Source: Ruminococcus sp. (lineage in GTDB: Bacteria; Bacillota; Clostridia; Oscillospirales; Acutalibacteraceae). Taken from it: a stretch of 42,039 nucleotides of DNA. Within the stretch, counting starts at the first letter, position 1. Every line of letters begins with the position of its first letter. Location: positions 1-42,039 of the forward strand of contig JAFUKO010000077.1 of the NCBI GenBank assembly GCA_017473555.1. Direction: 5' to 3'. The notes under the pieces were generated by a model that was not told the DNA's origin, searched no databases, and saw nothing but the letters and a program-made list of their open reading frames with translations. Below, in pieces: positions 1-7,985 of the stretch. Both the position numbers and the translations under genes were made by a program.

Positions 1-1635
1 GTTTGTGAAAACTGCAGAGGTATTGAATCAGGCGAGATTTTAGATGTTGTTGAAATGGATGCCGCGTCCAACCGTAAAATCGACAACATCCGTGATATTA
101 TTGACGAAGTCGCATTCACTCCGTCAAAAGCTAAATATCGTGTTTACATCATAGACGAAGTTCATATGCTCACAACAGAAGCGTTCAACGCTCTGCTTAA
201 AACGCTCGAAGAACCTCCTAAGCACGTTATTTTTATCTTAGCTACAACTGAGGTTCATAAGCTTCCAGCGACTATCACGTCACGTTGTCAGCGTTTTGAT
301 TTTCACAGAATCAAACCTAAGGACATCGCTTACAGACTCGGTATCATAGCTGAAAACGAAAACATTACACTGACACACGAAGCGGCTATGCTCATATCAG
401 TTATCGCTGACGGTGCGTTACGTGACGCTATTTCACTGCTTGACCGCTGTATCGGCATTGCTGAAGATGAAGTGACCGCTGATATAGTCAGAGAAGCCGC
501 AGGTTTAGCGAGCAAAAACTATCTGTTTGAAATGTGCACCTGCACTATCAATAAAAATCCGGCAAAAGCTCTTTCAATCATTGACAGACTCTACGGTGAG
601 TCAAAGGATGTTGCTCGTTTATGCGACGAACTCATCTCACATTTTCGCAGTCTTATGATGATTAAGACAGTTAAAAACCCACGAGAAATGCTTGCTTTTT
701 CTGATAGAGAATTTGAAGCAGCCCAGTCACAATGCGACTATTTATCGCTTGCAGATATTGTATACTCTATGGATGTACTATCACGTGCATTTGAGCGTAT
801 GGGCAAGGGTACAAACAACCGTACCGAACTTGAGATGGCAATCGTTAAGTTATGCTCACCTGAACTGGATTCAACTACCGAGGCATTAACTACACGTATC
901 GCATCACTGGAAAAAGCAGTAAAGCTTATACAGAGCCAGAGTGAGAGTATTACAGCCACTTCTGTCTATACTCAAACTCCTGTCCAAAAGGTCGAAACAG
1001 CCACAGCTGTAACAAAATCGGAACCCGAGAAAACGACTGTGGAACCAATCGTTGTAGAAACAGAGAATGTAAAGCAGGAAGAGCCTACACCAAAACAAGT
1101 ACAGGAAACTAAAGAGGACCTCCCTCCTGCTCCTGACATAGAGCCTGTTTCTACAGCTCAAGTTGATATCCCTCAACATGAAGACGTCGCTGCTCCTCAA
1201 GTTATTCCACAACCTGAGGTTGCACCACAGCCTGAAGTTACACCACAAGCTCCTGCTACACCTGCAGAACCACCTAAGAGAGCAGCGGTTGACTTAACCT
1301 CTGTTTATGAAAATGCGGTTCCTATGCTCGAGTGGCCTGATGTTATCAACCACTTAAAGCAGTATTCACGTGCTATATCTGCCGCATTCGAGGGTTCAAA
1401 CGCTTATGTAAGCGGAAACTACTTACTGATTGAGGCCGACCAGGAAATTGCATTCCAGTTACTCAAAAAATCGTCACAGCGAGATAACATCCGCAAGGCG
1501 GTTTCTGAAATCACAGGAAAAACCTACAAGTTAGGTCCGTATAAAAAGCCAGAGGTTCAGGAGAAAAAAGACGATGTACTCAGTAACTTCATCACAAATC
1601 TCAAGAACTCAGGCATAAACGTTATCGAAGAATAA
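1..1635 (+). CDS. dnaX: DNA polymerase III subunit gamma/tau (5' truncated)
   Basis: Clamp-loader ATPase subunit of the replicative polymerase. The reading frame is open from base 1, so the N-terminus with Walker A lies outside the window. The first visible residues VCENCRGI carry part of the zinc-binding cysteine cluster. Next come the AAA+ Walker B region (IIDEVHMLT), the EEPP segment, sensor 1 (FILATTE) and the SRCQRFDF motif, all typical of DnaX. The middle region, about codons 310-440, is low-complexity and rich in Pro, Glu and Gln, as in the tau linker. A conserved C-terminal domain follows (about codons 450-544). It lies 26 bp before ybaB in the usual dnaX-ybaB-recR order. Identification is firm; only the start is missing. 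Confidence 0.97.
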   Translation, partial: VCENCRGIESGEILDVVEMDAASNRKIDNIRDIIDEVAFTPSKAKYRVYIIDEVHMLTTEAFNALLKTLEEPPKHVIFILATTEVHKLPATITSRCQRFDFHRIKPKDIAYRLGIIAENENITLTHEAAMLISVIADGALRDAISLLDRCIGIAEDEVTADIVREAAGLASKNYLFEMCTCTINKNPAKALSIIDRLYGESKDVARLCDELISHFRSLMMIKTVKNPREMLAFSDREFEAAQSQCDYLSLADIVYSMDVLSRAFERMGKGTNNRTELEMAIVKLCSPELDSTTEALTTRIASLEKAVKLIQSQSESITATSVYTQTPVQKVETATAVTKSEPEKTTVEPIVVETENVKQEEPTPKQVQETKEDLPPAPDIEPVSTAQVDIPQHEDVAAPQVIPQPEVAPQPEVTPQAPATPAEPPKRAAVDLTSVYENAVPMLEWPDVINHLKQYSRAISAAFEGSNAYVSGNYLLIEADQEIAFQLLKKSSQRDNIRKAVSEITGKTYKLGPYKKPEVQEKKDDVLSNFITNLKNSGINVIEE

Positions 1636-1661
1636 ATCGTTATTAAGAAAGGAAGATATAT

Positions 1662-2027
1662 ATGAAAGCAAGATTACCACAGGGCTACGGCGGTGGCGGT
1701 GCAGGAAATTTACAGCAGCTCGCTCGTCAGGCTCAGAAAATGCAGGACCAGATGGCAACTGCAACAGAAGAATTAAACGCTAAAGAATACGAGGCTACAG
1801 CAGGCGGCAACGCTGTTAAGGTTACAGTTACAGGCGAAATGGAAGTTAAAGCTATCGAGATTCAGCCTGAGGTTGTTGACCCTGAAGATGTAGAGATGCT
1901 CTCTGACCTTGTTATGGCTGCTGTTAACGAAGCTCTCAGAGCCGCAAGCAAAGACAAGGAAGAAACTATGGAAAAAATCTCAGGCGGCCTTAACTTAGGT
2001 GCTATGGGCATGGGTGGTTTATTCTGA
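1662..2027 (+). CDS. ybaB: YbaB/EbfC family nucleoid-associated protein
   Basis: Small DNA-binding protein (121 aa) of the YbaB/EbfC family, which forms dimers that bind and bridge DNA. It has the family features: a helical N-terminal part ([21 protein letters not shown]), the central strand block [16 protein letters not shown], and a C-terminal helix followed by a Gly/Met-rich tail. The N-terminal stretch GYGGGGAGN is the usual Gly-rich head in Clostridia. The start is set by a GGAAG ribosome site 8-12 bases upstream. Its stop overlaps the recR start by one base (TGATG), so the two are translationally coupled. Confidence 0.95.
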   Translation: MKARLPQGYGGGGAGNLQQLARQAQKMQDQMATATEELNAKEYEATAGGNAVKVTVTGEMEVKAIEIQPEVVDPEDVEMLSDLVMAAVNEALRAASKDKEETMEKISGGLNLGAMGMGGLF

Positions 2028-2629
2028 TGGGAAGCTTCAATGTAGCTCCACTATCCAAGCTGATTGAGCAGTTTGAACGTCTGCCGGGTATCGGCTCCAA
2101 GACAGCACAACGTCTTGCATACTTTGTGCTTAATATGGAAAAATCTCAGGCACAGGAATTTGCAACCGCTATTATTGATGCACACGAGAAAATCCGCTAT
2201 TGTGAAGTATGCTGTAACTTCTCAGACCAGGAGCTCTGCCCTGTTTGCAGAAATAGCACAAGAGATAAATCCGTCATCTGCGTTGTTGAAACTCCAAGAG
2301 ATGCTATCGCACTTGAGAACACTCACGAGTATGACGGCGTATATCACGTACTTCACGGTGCTATTTCACCACTCAACGGAGTCGGTCCTGACCAGCTGTA
2401 CATTAAGCAGTTATTAAGCAGACTTTCTGACGACACCGTCAAGGAAGTCATTATGGCAACCAACCCGACTGTTGAGGGTGAGGCTACCGCTATGTATATC
2501 AGCAGACTGTTAAAACCTATGGGCATAAAAGTCACACGCCTTGCATACGGTATACCTGTCGGCGGCGATCTTGAATACGCTGACGAGGTTACTCTGGCAA
2601 GAGCCTTAGAAGGCAGGAATGAACTTTAA
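2027..2629 (+). CDS. recR: Recombination mediator protein RecR
   Basis: RecR (200 aa) acts with RecF/RecO to load RecA on gapped DNA. Domains in order: N-terminal helix-hairpin-helix ([16 protein letters not shown], residues 15-30), a C4 zinc finger ([16 protein letters not shown]), a Toprim domain beginning [10 protein letters not shown], and the C-terminal part with [10 protein letters not shown]. Length matches the family. It sits between ybaB and smpB with one-base overlaps at both ends, so the block dnaX-ybaB-recR-smpB is very likely one transcript. Confidence 0.97.
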   Translation: MGSFNVAPLSKLIEQFERLPGIGSKTAQRLAYFVLNMEKSQAQEFATAIIDAHEKIRYCEVCCNFSDQELCPVCRNSTRDKSVICVVETPRDAIALENTHEYDGVYHVLHGAISPLNGVGPDQLYIKQLLSRLSDDTVKEVIMATNPTVEGEATAMYISRLLKPMGIKVTRLAYGIPVGGDLEYADEVTLARALEGRNEL

Positions 2630-3093
2630 TGAAAGAAAGCATTAAAAGCATCGCTCAGAACAAAAAAGCCTTTCACGACTATTTCATTGAAGAAAAGTAC
2701 GAAGCAGGCATTGAGCTATGTGGCACCGAGGTAAAGTCCTTAAGACAAGGCAGAGTCAACCTCAAGGACTCCTGGTGTAACATCGTAGAAGGCGAAATTT
2801 TCGTCAACTCGATGCACATATCTCCATACGAGCGAGGTAATATATTTAACAGAGATCCGCTTAGAGTCAGAAAACTTCTGATGCACAAGCGAGAAATCAA
2901 TAAGCTCATCGGCCTTACAAAACAGGACGGCTACTCACTTATTCCTCTCTCCCTTTACTTCAAGGGCAGTAGAGTAAAAGTTGAGCTCGGACTGTGTAAG
3001 GGTAAAAAGCTCTATGACAAACGTGAAGCGATGGCTCAGAAAGCCGCTAAACGTGACATTGAACGAGCTATGAAAGAAAAGCAACGCAGTTGA
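2629..3093 (+). CDS. smpB: SsrA-binding protein SmpB
   Basis: SmpB (154 aa) binds tmRNA and delivers it to stalled ribosomes for trans-translation. Recognisable motifs are the N-terminal [18 protein letters not shown], the core [18 protein letters not shown], and the basic C-terminal tail ([22 protein letters not shown]) that mimics an mRNA track in the decoding channel. The start overlaps the recR stop (TAATG). Its RNA partner ssrA begins 18 bp after the stop, an adjacency that supports both calls. Confidence 0.97.
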   Translation: MKESIKSIAQNKKAFHDYFIEEKYEAGIELCGTEVKSLRQGRVNLKDSWCNIVEGEIFVNSMHISPYERGNIFNRDPLRVRKLLMHKREINKLIGLTKQDGYSLIPLSLYFKGSRVKVELGLCKGKKLYDKREAMAQKAAKRDIERAMKEKQRS

Positions 3094-3111
3094 TGTTTAG
3101 CACCCATATTT

Positions 3112-3455
3112 GGGGATGTAAAGGTTTCGACGGGGATCACAAACCTTGGTAAGCGAGTAGTGGTGGGGCACCACTTTAAAAGCTCCAATCTTAAAAATAA
3201 ACAACAACAATAAAGTTGCTTTAGCTGCTTAATGCAGCTCGCTCCCCTATTGAGTACCACGGCAATAGGCTGAGCGTCGACTAGTGGTTTCTGTGAACAG
3301 CCCACGCCTTTAAGCTGTCACACATAAAAGGCTACTAAATTACTAAGCCTGTTGATGGGCGTAGTAATGAGGGAATGTTAATACACCAACTGCACTCGGA
3401 GAAAGCCTTGGGGCGAGGTTTTCGGACAGGAGTTCGATTCTCCTCATCTCCACCA
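3112..3455 (+). ncRNA. ssrA: Transfer-messenger RNA (tmRNA)
   Basis: One-piece tmRNA of about 344 nt. The 5' end GGGGATG pairs with the 3' CATCTCC to form the acceptor stem, and position 3 is a G·U pair, the alanyl-tRNA synthetase identity element. The encoded end is ACCA. The 5' region carries the conserved GTAAAGGTTTCGACGGGG, and the T-arm GGAGTTCGATTCTCC is intact. The tag frame ends at TAA 3230-3232 and reads ...NNNNKVALAA. The resume codon is probably at 3191 after CAATC, giving LKINNNNKVALAA after the tRNA-borne alanine; the resume position is inferred. Directly preceded by smpB. Confidence 0.95.
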
Positions 3456-3457
3456 AA

Positions 3458-3496
3458 AAAGTCGCAATCGTATATACGGTTGCGACTTTTATTTTT
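3458..3496 (+). terminator. Rho-independent terminator of ssrA
   Basis: Inverted repeat AAAGTCGCAATCGT (3458-3471), loop ATAT, ACGGTTGCGACTTT (3476-3489), followed by a T-rich tail. It begins three bases after the tmRNA CCA end. Confidence 0.9.
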
Positions 3497-3533
3497 CAAG
3501 CGTTACAGTATGAATTCACATAATGATACAATA

Positions 3534-3562
3534 TTTACTATTATACACTTGCATGATATAAT
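3534..3562 (+). promoter_or_regulatory. Predicted promoter of the zinc-ribbon/nuclease gene
   Basis: TTTACT (3534-3539), 17-bp spacer, TATAAT (3557-3562). It lies between the tmRNA terminator and the start codon at 3600, giving the gene its own transcription unit. The -35 box is only a partial match. Confidence 0.55.
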
Positions 3563-3599
3563 GCAAATAGAACTAATCTATCGTAAAGGAACCGTAGCT

Positions 3600-5681
3600 A
3601 TGGCTGAAAAGAAATACATAATTGATAATGCCGAACTGATGGCAGAGTGGAACTGGGAAAAGAATAATGAATTGGGTTTTAATCCCAAAACATTAACTCT
3701 TGGTAGTGGTCGAAAAGTATGGTGGAAGTGTAGTAAGGGACACGAGTGGCAAACGCCCATATACAATAGAAGCAATGGAAAATGCTGTCCGTATTGTTCT
3801 GGTCGATATGCAATTAAAGGTGAAAATGATTTACAAACGATCAACCCAACTTTAGCGAAAGAATGGAACTATGACAAAAACAACGGATTAACGCCTATGG
3901 ATGTATTGCCCAACAGTAATAAAATGGTATGGTGGAAATGTAGCAAAGGACACGAGTGGTATGCAAGAATAAACGGTAGATCTGGAGAAAATGGATGTCC
4001 GTATTGTTCTGGTAGATATGCCATCAAAGGTAAAAATGATTTACAGACGATCAACCCAACTTTAGCGAAAGAATGGAACTATGACAAAAACAACGGATTA
4101 ACGCCCATGGATGTATTGCCCAATAGTAATAAAAAGGTATGGTGGATATGTAGTAACGGTCACGAATGGCAATCAACAATAGCAAATAGAAACAACGGAA
4201 ACGGATGCCCATACTGCGCAGGACAATATATTATTAATGGTGAAAATGATTTACAAACTGTCAATCCTACTCTATCGAAGGAGTGGAATTATGAAAAGAA
4301 TAACGGGCTACTTCCGCAAGATATGATGTCTAACAGTAATAAAGTTGTATGGTGGATATGTAGCAAGGGTCACGAATGGCAATCAACAATAGCAAATAGA
4401 AACAGAGGAAACGGTTGCCCCGTTTGTAACTCCGAGCGAAAAACTTCTTTCCCCGAATATGCACTTGTGTATTATCTTCAGCAATACGGTTTAGAGGTAG
4501 TGCATTCATATAGAGGAAAAGGATACGAATTGGATATTTATATTCCGTCTTTAAAAATCGCCATCGAATATGATGGGGGTTATTGGCACAAGCATAGAAC
4601 AAAAAAAGACTTGGAAAAGAATTACAAGTGTAAAAAAGATGGAATAAAATTATACAGAATAAGAGAAGGCTTGTCATCACTAAATGACAGTTCTATAGAT
4701 TATTTAGTACTGGAGAATCAAAAAAACTTATCAAATATCCTTAAAGAAGTATTAAGCGAAATCATTGGCGACAGTGTTGATGTTGACATAGAAACCGATG
4801 CTGTTGCTATAGACAATTTGCGTATGTTTACAGAAAAAGAAAATTCACTTTTGTTTTCCAATGCGGAAGTGGCTAAAGAATGGAATTATGAAAAAAACGG
4901 CAACTTAAAGCCAGAGCATTTAGTACCTAATAGCCATAAAAAAGTTTGGTGGAAATGTAGCAAAGGTCACGAATGGCAAGCTACAATAGCAAACAGAAAT
5001 AAAGGGCGCAAGTGTCCATATTGTTCTGGAAAAAAAGTTCTAAAAGGCTATAATGACTTACAAACAGTTTATCCAGATTTATATAAAGAATGGAACTATG
5101 AAAGGAACAATGGATTAAGCCCCTCGGAAGTAACACCAAATAGCAATAAAAAAGTATGGTGGAAGTGCAACAAAGGTCATGAATGGGAATCAACTATAAA
5201 TAACAGAAGCAATGGAAACAGTTGTCCGTATTGTTCACACCATAAAATATTAAAAGGCTATAATGATTTGAAAACAGTAAATCCAGATTTGGCTAACGAA
5301 TGGAATTATAACAAAAACTACGAATTAACCCCCGCAGATGTAATGCCAAATAGCAATAAAAAAGTTTGGTGGAAATGTCAGAACGGACACGAGTGGCAAG
5401 CGACAATAGCTAATAGAAACAATGGTAATGCGTGTCCCTATTGCTCAGGTAGGTTTGTTGTTAAAGGCAAAAATGATTTGCAAACAGTAAATCCAGCATT
5501 AGCAAAAGAATGGAATTATAAAAAGAATAATGGATTAACCCCTGCGGATGTAAAACCAAACAGCAATAAAAAAGTTTGGTGGAAATGTCAAAACGGACAC
5601 GAGTGGCAAGCGATGATAGGTAATAGAAGCAGAGGTCGTGGATGTCCTATTTGTAGGAAAAGAAAAAGTAATAATACTTAG
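3600..5681 (+). CDS. Zinc-ribbon repeat protein with central PD-(D/E)XK-like nuclease domain (4+1+4)
   Basis: 693-residue cytoplasmic-type protein with no signal or membrane segment. It has eight ~70-residue zinc-ribbon units of pattern EWNY-KNNGL-P----NSNKKVWWKC-x2-GHEW...CPxC (the DUF4379-like 'probable zinc-ribbon' type). The first ligand Cys falls at about residues 44, 114, 184, 254 and 453, 523, 593, 663: exactly 70 apart in each half. Between the fourth and fifth units, residues about 281-375 form a Vsr/DUF559-like nuclease domain: E286 (FPEYA), D312 (YELDIY), E323-Y-D325 (AIEYDG), W329-H330, and a later K/RIRE segment. The ATG at 3600 is chosen because AAAGGA lies 9 bases upstream; the longer open frame runs back into tmRNA and is not credible. 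Function unknown; DNA or RNA cleavage or defence is inference. Confidence 0.85.
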   Translation: MAEKKYIIDNAELMAEWNWEKNNELGFNPKTLTLGSGRKVWWKCSKGHEWQTPIYNRSNGKCCPYCSGRYAIKGENDLQTINPTLAKEWNYDKNNGLTPMDVLPNSNKMVWWKCSKGHEWYARINGRSGENGCPYCSGRYAIKGKNDLQTINPTLAKEWNYDKNNGLTPMDVLPNSNKKVWWICSNGHEWQSTIANRNNGNGCPYCAGQYIINGENDLQTVNPTLSKEWNYEKNNGLLPQDMMSNSNKVVWWICSKGHEWQSTIANRNRGNGCPVCNSERKTSFPEYALVYYLQQYGLEVVHSYRGKGYELDIYIPSLKIAIEYDGGYWHKHRTKKDLEKNYKCKKDGIKLYRIREGLSSLNDSSIDYLVLENQKNLSNILKEVLSEIIGDSVDVDIETDAVAIDNLRMFTEKENSLLFSNAEVAKEWNYEKNGNLKPEHLVPNSHKKVWWKCSKGHEWQATIANRNKGRKCPYCSGKKVLKGYNDLQTVYPDLYKEWNYERNNGLSPSEVTPNSNKKVWWKCNKGHEWESTINNRSNGNSCPYCSHHKILKGYNDLKTVNPDLANEWNYNKNYELTPADVMPNSNKKVWWKCQNGHEWQATIANRNNGNACPYCSGRFVVKGKNDLQTVNPALAKEWNYKKNNGLTPADVKPNSNKKVWWKCQNGHEWQAMIGNRSRGRGCPICRKRKSNNT
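3787..4140 (+). repeat. 210-bp direct repeat within the zinc-ribbon gene
   Basis: The DNA encoding the second and third zinc-ribbon units is nearly identical at a 210-bp offset; for example the stretch starting TCAACCCAACTTTAGCGAAA is at 3841 and again at 4051. This points to recent unit duplication or gene conversion inside the gene. Confidence 0.85.
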
Positions 5682-5695
5682 TTTTTCACAACACA

Positions 5696-5738
5696 AAAGA
5701 CTGTGCAAAGATATCATTTTTCTTGTACAGTCTTTTTT
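5696..5738. terminator. Terminator between zinc-ribbon gene and Cys-rich gene
   Basis: AAAGACTGTGCAA (5696-5708) pairs with TTGTACAGTCTTT (5723-5735) through one G·U pair, then a T-run. It can serve the rightward gene well and perhaps also the leftward Cys-rich gene. Confidence 0.8.
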
Positions 5739-5742
5739 ATTT

Positions 5743-5943
5743 CTATTCTGTTTTCCTTGGACAGTTATTTTCCGTACACTTGCTACAATTAACACCATCT
5801 AACGTACAGCAGAGTAAGTAATCACACTCATCACAGCAACATTCGATTATGTTTCCGTTTTCGTCAAGGTGTTTTCCGTTGCCTTTGCAGTCTTCCCCGT
5901 TGTTTCCTGGTGTAAGCTGTACCCCTGTAATATCTATAATCAT
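5743..5943 (-). CDS. Small cysteine-rich protein, unknown function
   Basis: 66-residue protein with ten cysteines, nine of them within a 28-residue stretch (ECCCDECDYLLCCTLDGVNC and the following CSKCTENNCP), suggesting metal binding or a small zinc fold. There is no signal peptide. I do not recognise the family. It is treated as real because its start is preceded by GGTGAT and three bases before ATG, the same leader as both XRE genes opposite, and because it diverges from a regulator with palindromes between them. It could instead be non-coding. Confidence 0.55.
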   Translation of the reverse strand: MIIDITGVQLTPGNNGEDCKGNGKHLDENGNIIECCCDECDYLLCCTLDGVNCSKCTENNCPRKTE

Positions 5944-5961
5944 ATCATCACCGTATATTAG

Positions 5962-6006
5962 TTTAGATAATATCTATCTAAAAGTCAATAGATAAATTTT
6001 ATCTAT
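5962..6006. promoter_or_regulatory. Paired palindromic operators in the divergent Cys-rich/xre gap
   Basis: Two perfect inverted repeats share the half-site TAGATA: TTTAGATA-5-TATCTAAA (5962-5982) and ATAGATAAA-1-TTTATCTAT (5988-6006). The second lies just upstream of TATAAT (6009-6014), a likely -10 for the rightward regulator. Inferred to be binding sites for the adjacent XRE protein. Confidence 0.65.
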
Positions 6007-6029
6007 CATATAATACAGTTGGTGATTAT

Positions 6030-6224
6030 ATGGATAACAGGATTAAAGATTTACGAGAAGACCGAGACCTCACCCAAACACAGGTTGCAAAGGCTATCGG
6101 CATTACTCAAAGAAAATACAGCTATATAGAAACTGGCACTCAACAGCTTACTGATGAAATACTCGTAAAGCTCGCAAAATTTTACGGTGTTACTACTGAC
6201 TATATTCTCAAATTATCAGACTAA
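6030..6224 (+). CDS. XRE-family HTH transcriptional regulator
   Basis: 64-residue single-domain DNA-binding protein. The helix-turn-helix is visible: LREDRDLTQTQVAKAIGITQ, then YSYIETGTQQLTDEILVKLAKFYGVTTDYIL, the canonical XRE/Cro-CI layout. The start is fixed by GGTGAT three bases before ATG. It diverges from the Cys-rich gene, with two palindromes in between that it may bind to control both directions. It is followed 26 bp later by a second XRE gene, probably in one transcript. Confidence 0.9.
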   Translation: MDNRIKDLREDRDLTQTQVAKAIGITQRKYSYIETGTQQLTDEILVKLAKFYGVTTDYILKLSD

Positions 6225-6250
6225 TGAATCTGTAATATTCAGGTGATTTT

Positions 6251-6493
6251 ATGGATACACGAAAGGCAGTTGCGAACAGATTATTACAGTTATGCGAAGA
6301 AAAGAATCTATCTGTTAACGCATTAGCTCGAATCTCAGCTGTTCCGCCATCAACACTTAAGAACATCATCAACGGTGGTAGTCAGAACGCAGGTGTAGTT
6401 ACACTCAAAAAGCTCTGTGACGGCTTGGAGATTTCTCTCTTCGACTTTTTCAACACAGACACTTTCAAAACATTAGAACAAGAGATAAAATAA
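6251..6493 (+). CDS. XRE-family HTH transcriptional regulator (second)
   Basis: 80-residue helix-turn-helix protein. The HTH reads ANRLLQLCEEKNLSVNALAR, then VPPSTLKNIINGG and VVTLKKLCDGLEISLFDFF, a common XRE subtype of Firmicutes. It is clearly a different subtype from the 64-residue regulator just upstream. GGTGAT lies three bases before the ATG. The gene ends six bases before a strong terminator, so the two regulators likely form a small operon. Confidence 0.9.
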   Translation: MDTRKAVANRLLQLCEEKNLSVNALARISAVPPSTLKNIINGGSQNAGVVTLKKLCDGLEISLFDFFNTDTFKTLEQEIK

Positions 6494-6498
6494 CTATC

Positions 6499-6526
6499 AG
6501 GGTATCGATAACGATACCCTATTTTT
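6499..6526 (+). terminator. Terminator after the XRE pair
   Basis: AGGGTATCG (6499-6507), loop ATAA, CGATACCCT (6512-6520), then ATTTTT. Confidence 0.9.
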
Positions 6527-6568
6527 ATATCTATACACTGCCACACGAAATCTTATTCCCTATATTAG

Positions 6569-6595
6569 AAAAAGCCACCTTGAAGGTGGCTTTTT
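6569..6595. terminator. Bidirectional terminator at the 3' end of the AI-2E gene
   Basis: AAAAAGCCACCT / AGGTGGCTTTTT arms flank a 3-base loop, with T-runs on both strands. It lies immediately after the leftward stop codon. Confidence 0.88.
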
Positions 6596-6596
6596 T

Positions 6597-7766
6597 CTAT
6601 TGCTGATCTATAATTTCAGTTTTTGTTTCAATCTCAGCGTTTTTATTCTCACGCTTATTTGTAGCCTCTCCAACAAGTGTGTAGATTGTTGAAGCTACAG
6701 GTACCGCAAGCAGCATACCGACAGCCCCTGCGATTCCGCCACCAATTGTAACAGCAGCGAGAATCCACATACTCGGTAGACTGACACTGCTACCCATAAC
6801 TTTAGGATAAATTACGTTACCCTCAATCTGCTGTAAAACAAGAATAAAGATAAGGAAAATCATAGCTTTAACAGGACTTACGGTCAGTATCATAAAAGCA
6901 CCGACGCCTGCACCGATAAATCCACCTACTACTGGGATAATAGCTGTAACACCAACAAGAGCTCCTACCATTGGTGCATATGGAATCCTGAGTATAAGCA
7001 TACCTAACATACACAAAACGCCAAGAATCACGGCTTCCAGCGACTGACCTGATACAAAATTTCGAAAGTTTTTTCCCAGTATCTTTGTAGCGTGAATTGT
7101 AAAGTCAGCGATATTTTCAGGCACCCATACACGTACAAGACGTACAACCTGTCTTTTGAGAGTAGCTTTATTAAAAATAATATAAACAGCAAATACAATA
7201 GCTATAAAGAAATCGTAAATACCTGTCGCTACTGAACTTACGGTACCAACAGCTGTATCAACAATTTCACCGCCCTGGCTCTTAATCCAGTTTTGCAGAG
7301 TGCTAAGAGTTTTGTCCCAGTCGATATCAAGCAACAGCTTTCCTAGTGGCAACTGAGCTATTTCCTCTTTTGTCATACCGCTTATTCTGTCAATAAACTC
7401 AAGCGCTCCATCTACAATTACCGCAACTGCATCAACAAGTTCAGGTATTACCAACCATACAACGCCTGCTAAAATACCGAGTATAAGAATCAGCGAAACA
7501 GTAAACGATATTACAGTTTTTATCTTCGGGTTTTTGAGTTTCGTACTTTTTGAAAACAGTATTTTTTCAAAAAATCTCATAGGTACATTGATGATCAACG
7601 CAATTATTAGTCCGATAATAAGCGGCATTATAAGTCCTATTATCCACGAAAAAGTTTCACGTACCATATCTATGTTCTTTAAACCGAAGATTATCGCAAT
7701 ACAAGCCGCAGCCACACCGATAACCCAGTAGGTCAACCTTTTTCTTTTCTTAGGTGTTAAATCCAA
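6597..7766 (-). CDS. AI-2E family transporter (PF01594-type membrane protein)
   Basis: 389-residue polytopic membrane protein of the AI-2E/YdiK family, whose members include autoinducer-2 exporters and ion antiporters; substrate cannot be read from sequence. It has an N-terminal pair of hydrophobic helices, a soluble amphipathic middle (about 115-200), and the hallmark C-terminal block with GVTAIIPVVGGFIGA and QQIEGNVIYPKVMG. The start is TTG: AGGAG lies 8 bases upstream and the nearby ATG is out of frame and ends at once. Monocistronic, with its own promoter and terminator. Confidence 0.92.
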   Translation of the reverse strand: MDLTPKKRKRLTYWVIGVAAACIAIIFGLKNIDMVRETFSWIIGLIMPLIIGLIIALIINVPMRFFEKILFSKSTKLKNPKIKTVISFTVSLILILGILAGVVWLVIPELVDAVAVIVDGALEFIDRISGMTKEEIAQLPLGKLLLDIDWDKTLSTLQNWIKSQGGEIVDTAVGTVSSVATGIYDFFIAIVFAVYIIFNKATLKRQVVRLVRVWVPENIADFTIHATKILGKNFRNFVSGQSLEAVILGVLCMLGMLILRIPYAPMVGALVGVTAIIPVVGGFIGAGVGAFMILTVSPVKAMIFLIFILVLQQIEGNVIYPKVMGSSVSLPSMWILAAVTIGGGIAGAVGMLLAVPVASTIYTLVGEATNKRENKNAEIETKTEIIDQQ

Positions 7767-7820
7767 AATACCATCTCCTGTATAAAAATCACACGAATAT
7801 TATTTTTTATTCTCTAAAAC

Positions 7821-7849
7821 AGTTTACTTTATTAGCCTGTTTTTTGCAA
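7821..7849 (-). promoter_or_regulatory. Predicted promoter of the AI-2E gene
   Basis: On the minus strand TTGCAA (7849-7844), 17-bp spacer, TAAACT (7826-7821), about 55 bp before the TTG start. Confidence 0.55.
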
Positions 7850-7911
7850 TAGTTTATCATAATAATTATCGGATACTACTCTAAGTGTCACAATAATTTT
7901 TAAAAAGAGTA

Positions 7912-7940
7912 TTGACAAATAAATTTTTAAACTGTATTAT
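7912..7940 (+). promoter_or_regulatory. Promoter of the gntR-ABC-lipoprotein operon
   Basis: TTGACA (7912-7917), exactly 17 bp, TATTAT (7935-7940). The expected start site near 7947 falls inside a palindrome. Confidence 0.82.
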
Positions 7941-7962
7941 TGTACTAGTGAAGTAATACACT
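7934..7962. promoter_or_regulatory. Predicted GntR (YtrA-type) operator over the -10/+1 region
   Basis: An imperfect 26-bp palindrome centred on ACTAGT (7944-7949) has outer arms GTATTA (7934) and TAATAC (7954); an overlapping AGTG-N8-CACT lies at 7947-7962. Position over -10/+1 suggests repression of the operon by its own first gene product. Confidence 0.65.
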
Positions 7963-7985
7963 TACTTTTTTATGGAGGTGGTTTA

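Noticed and set aside
904-1248. Minus-strand frame inside dnaX
   Set aside because: Mirror of the low-complexity linker, no start signals.
3036-3305. Minus-strand open frame over smpB end and tmRNA
   Set aside because: Antisense to a structural RNA, no ribosome site.
3375-3599. Upstream extension of the zinc-ribbon reading frame through tmRNA
   Set aside because: It would translate the tmRNA 3' end and its terminator; the promoter and ribosome site both support ATG 3600.
3456-6500. Possible integrative element at ssrA
   Set aside because: No integrase gene and no visible second copy of the tmRNA 3' end, so an attachment-site pair is not supported.
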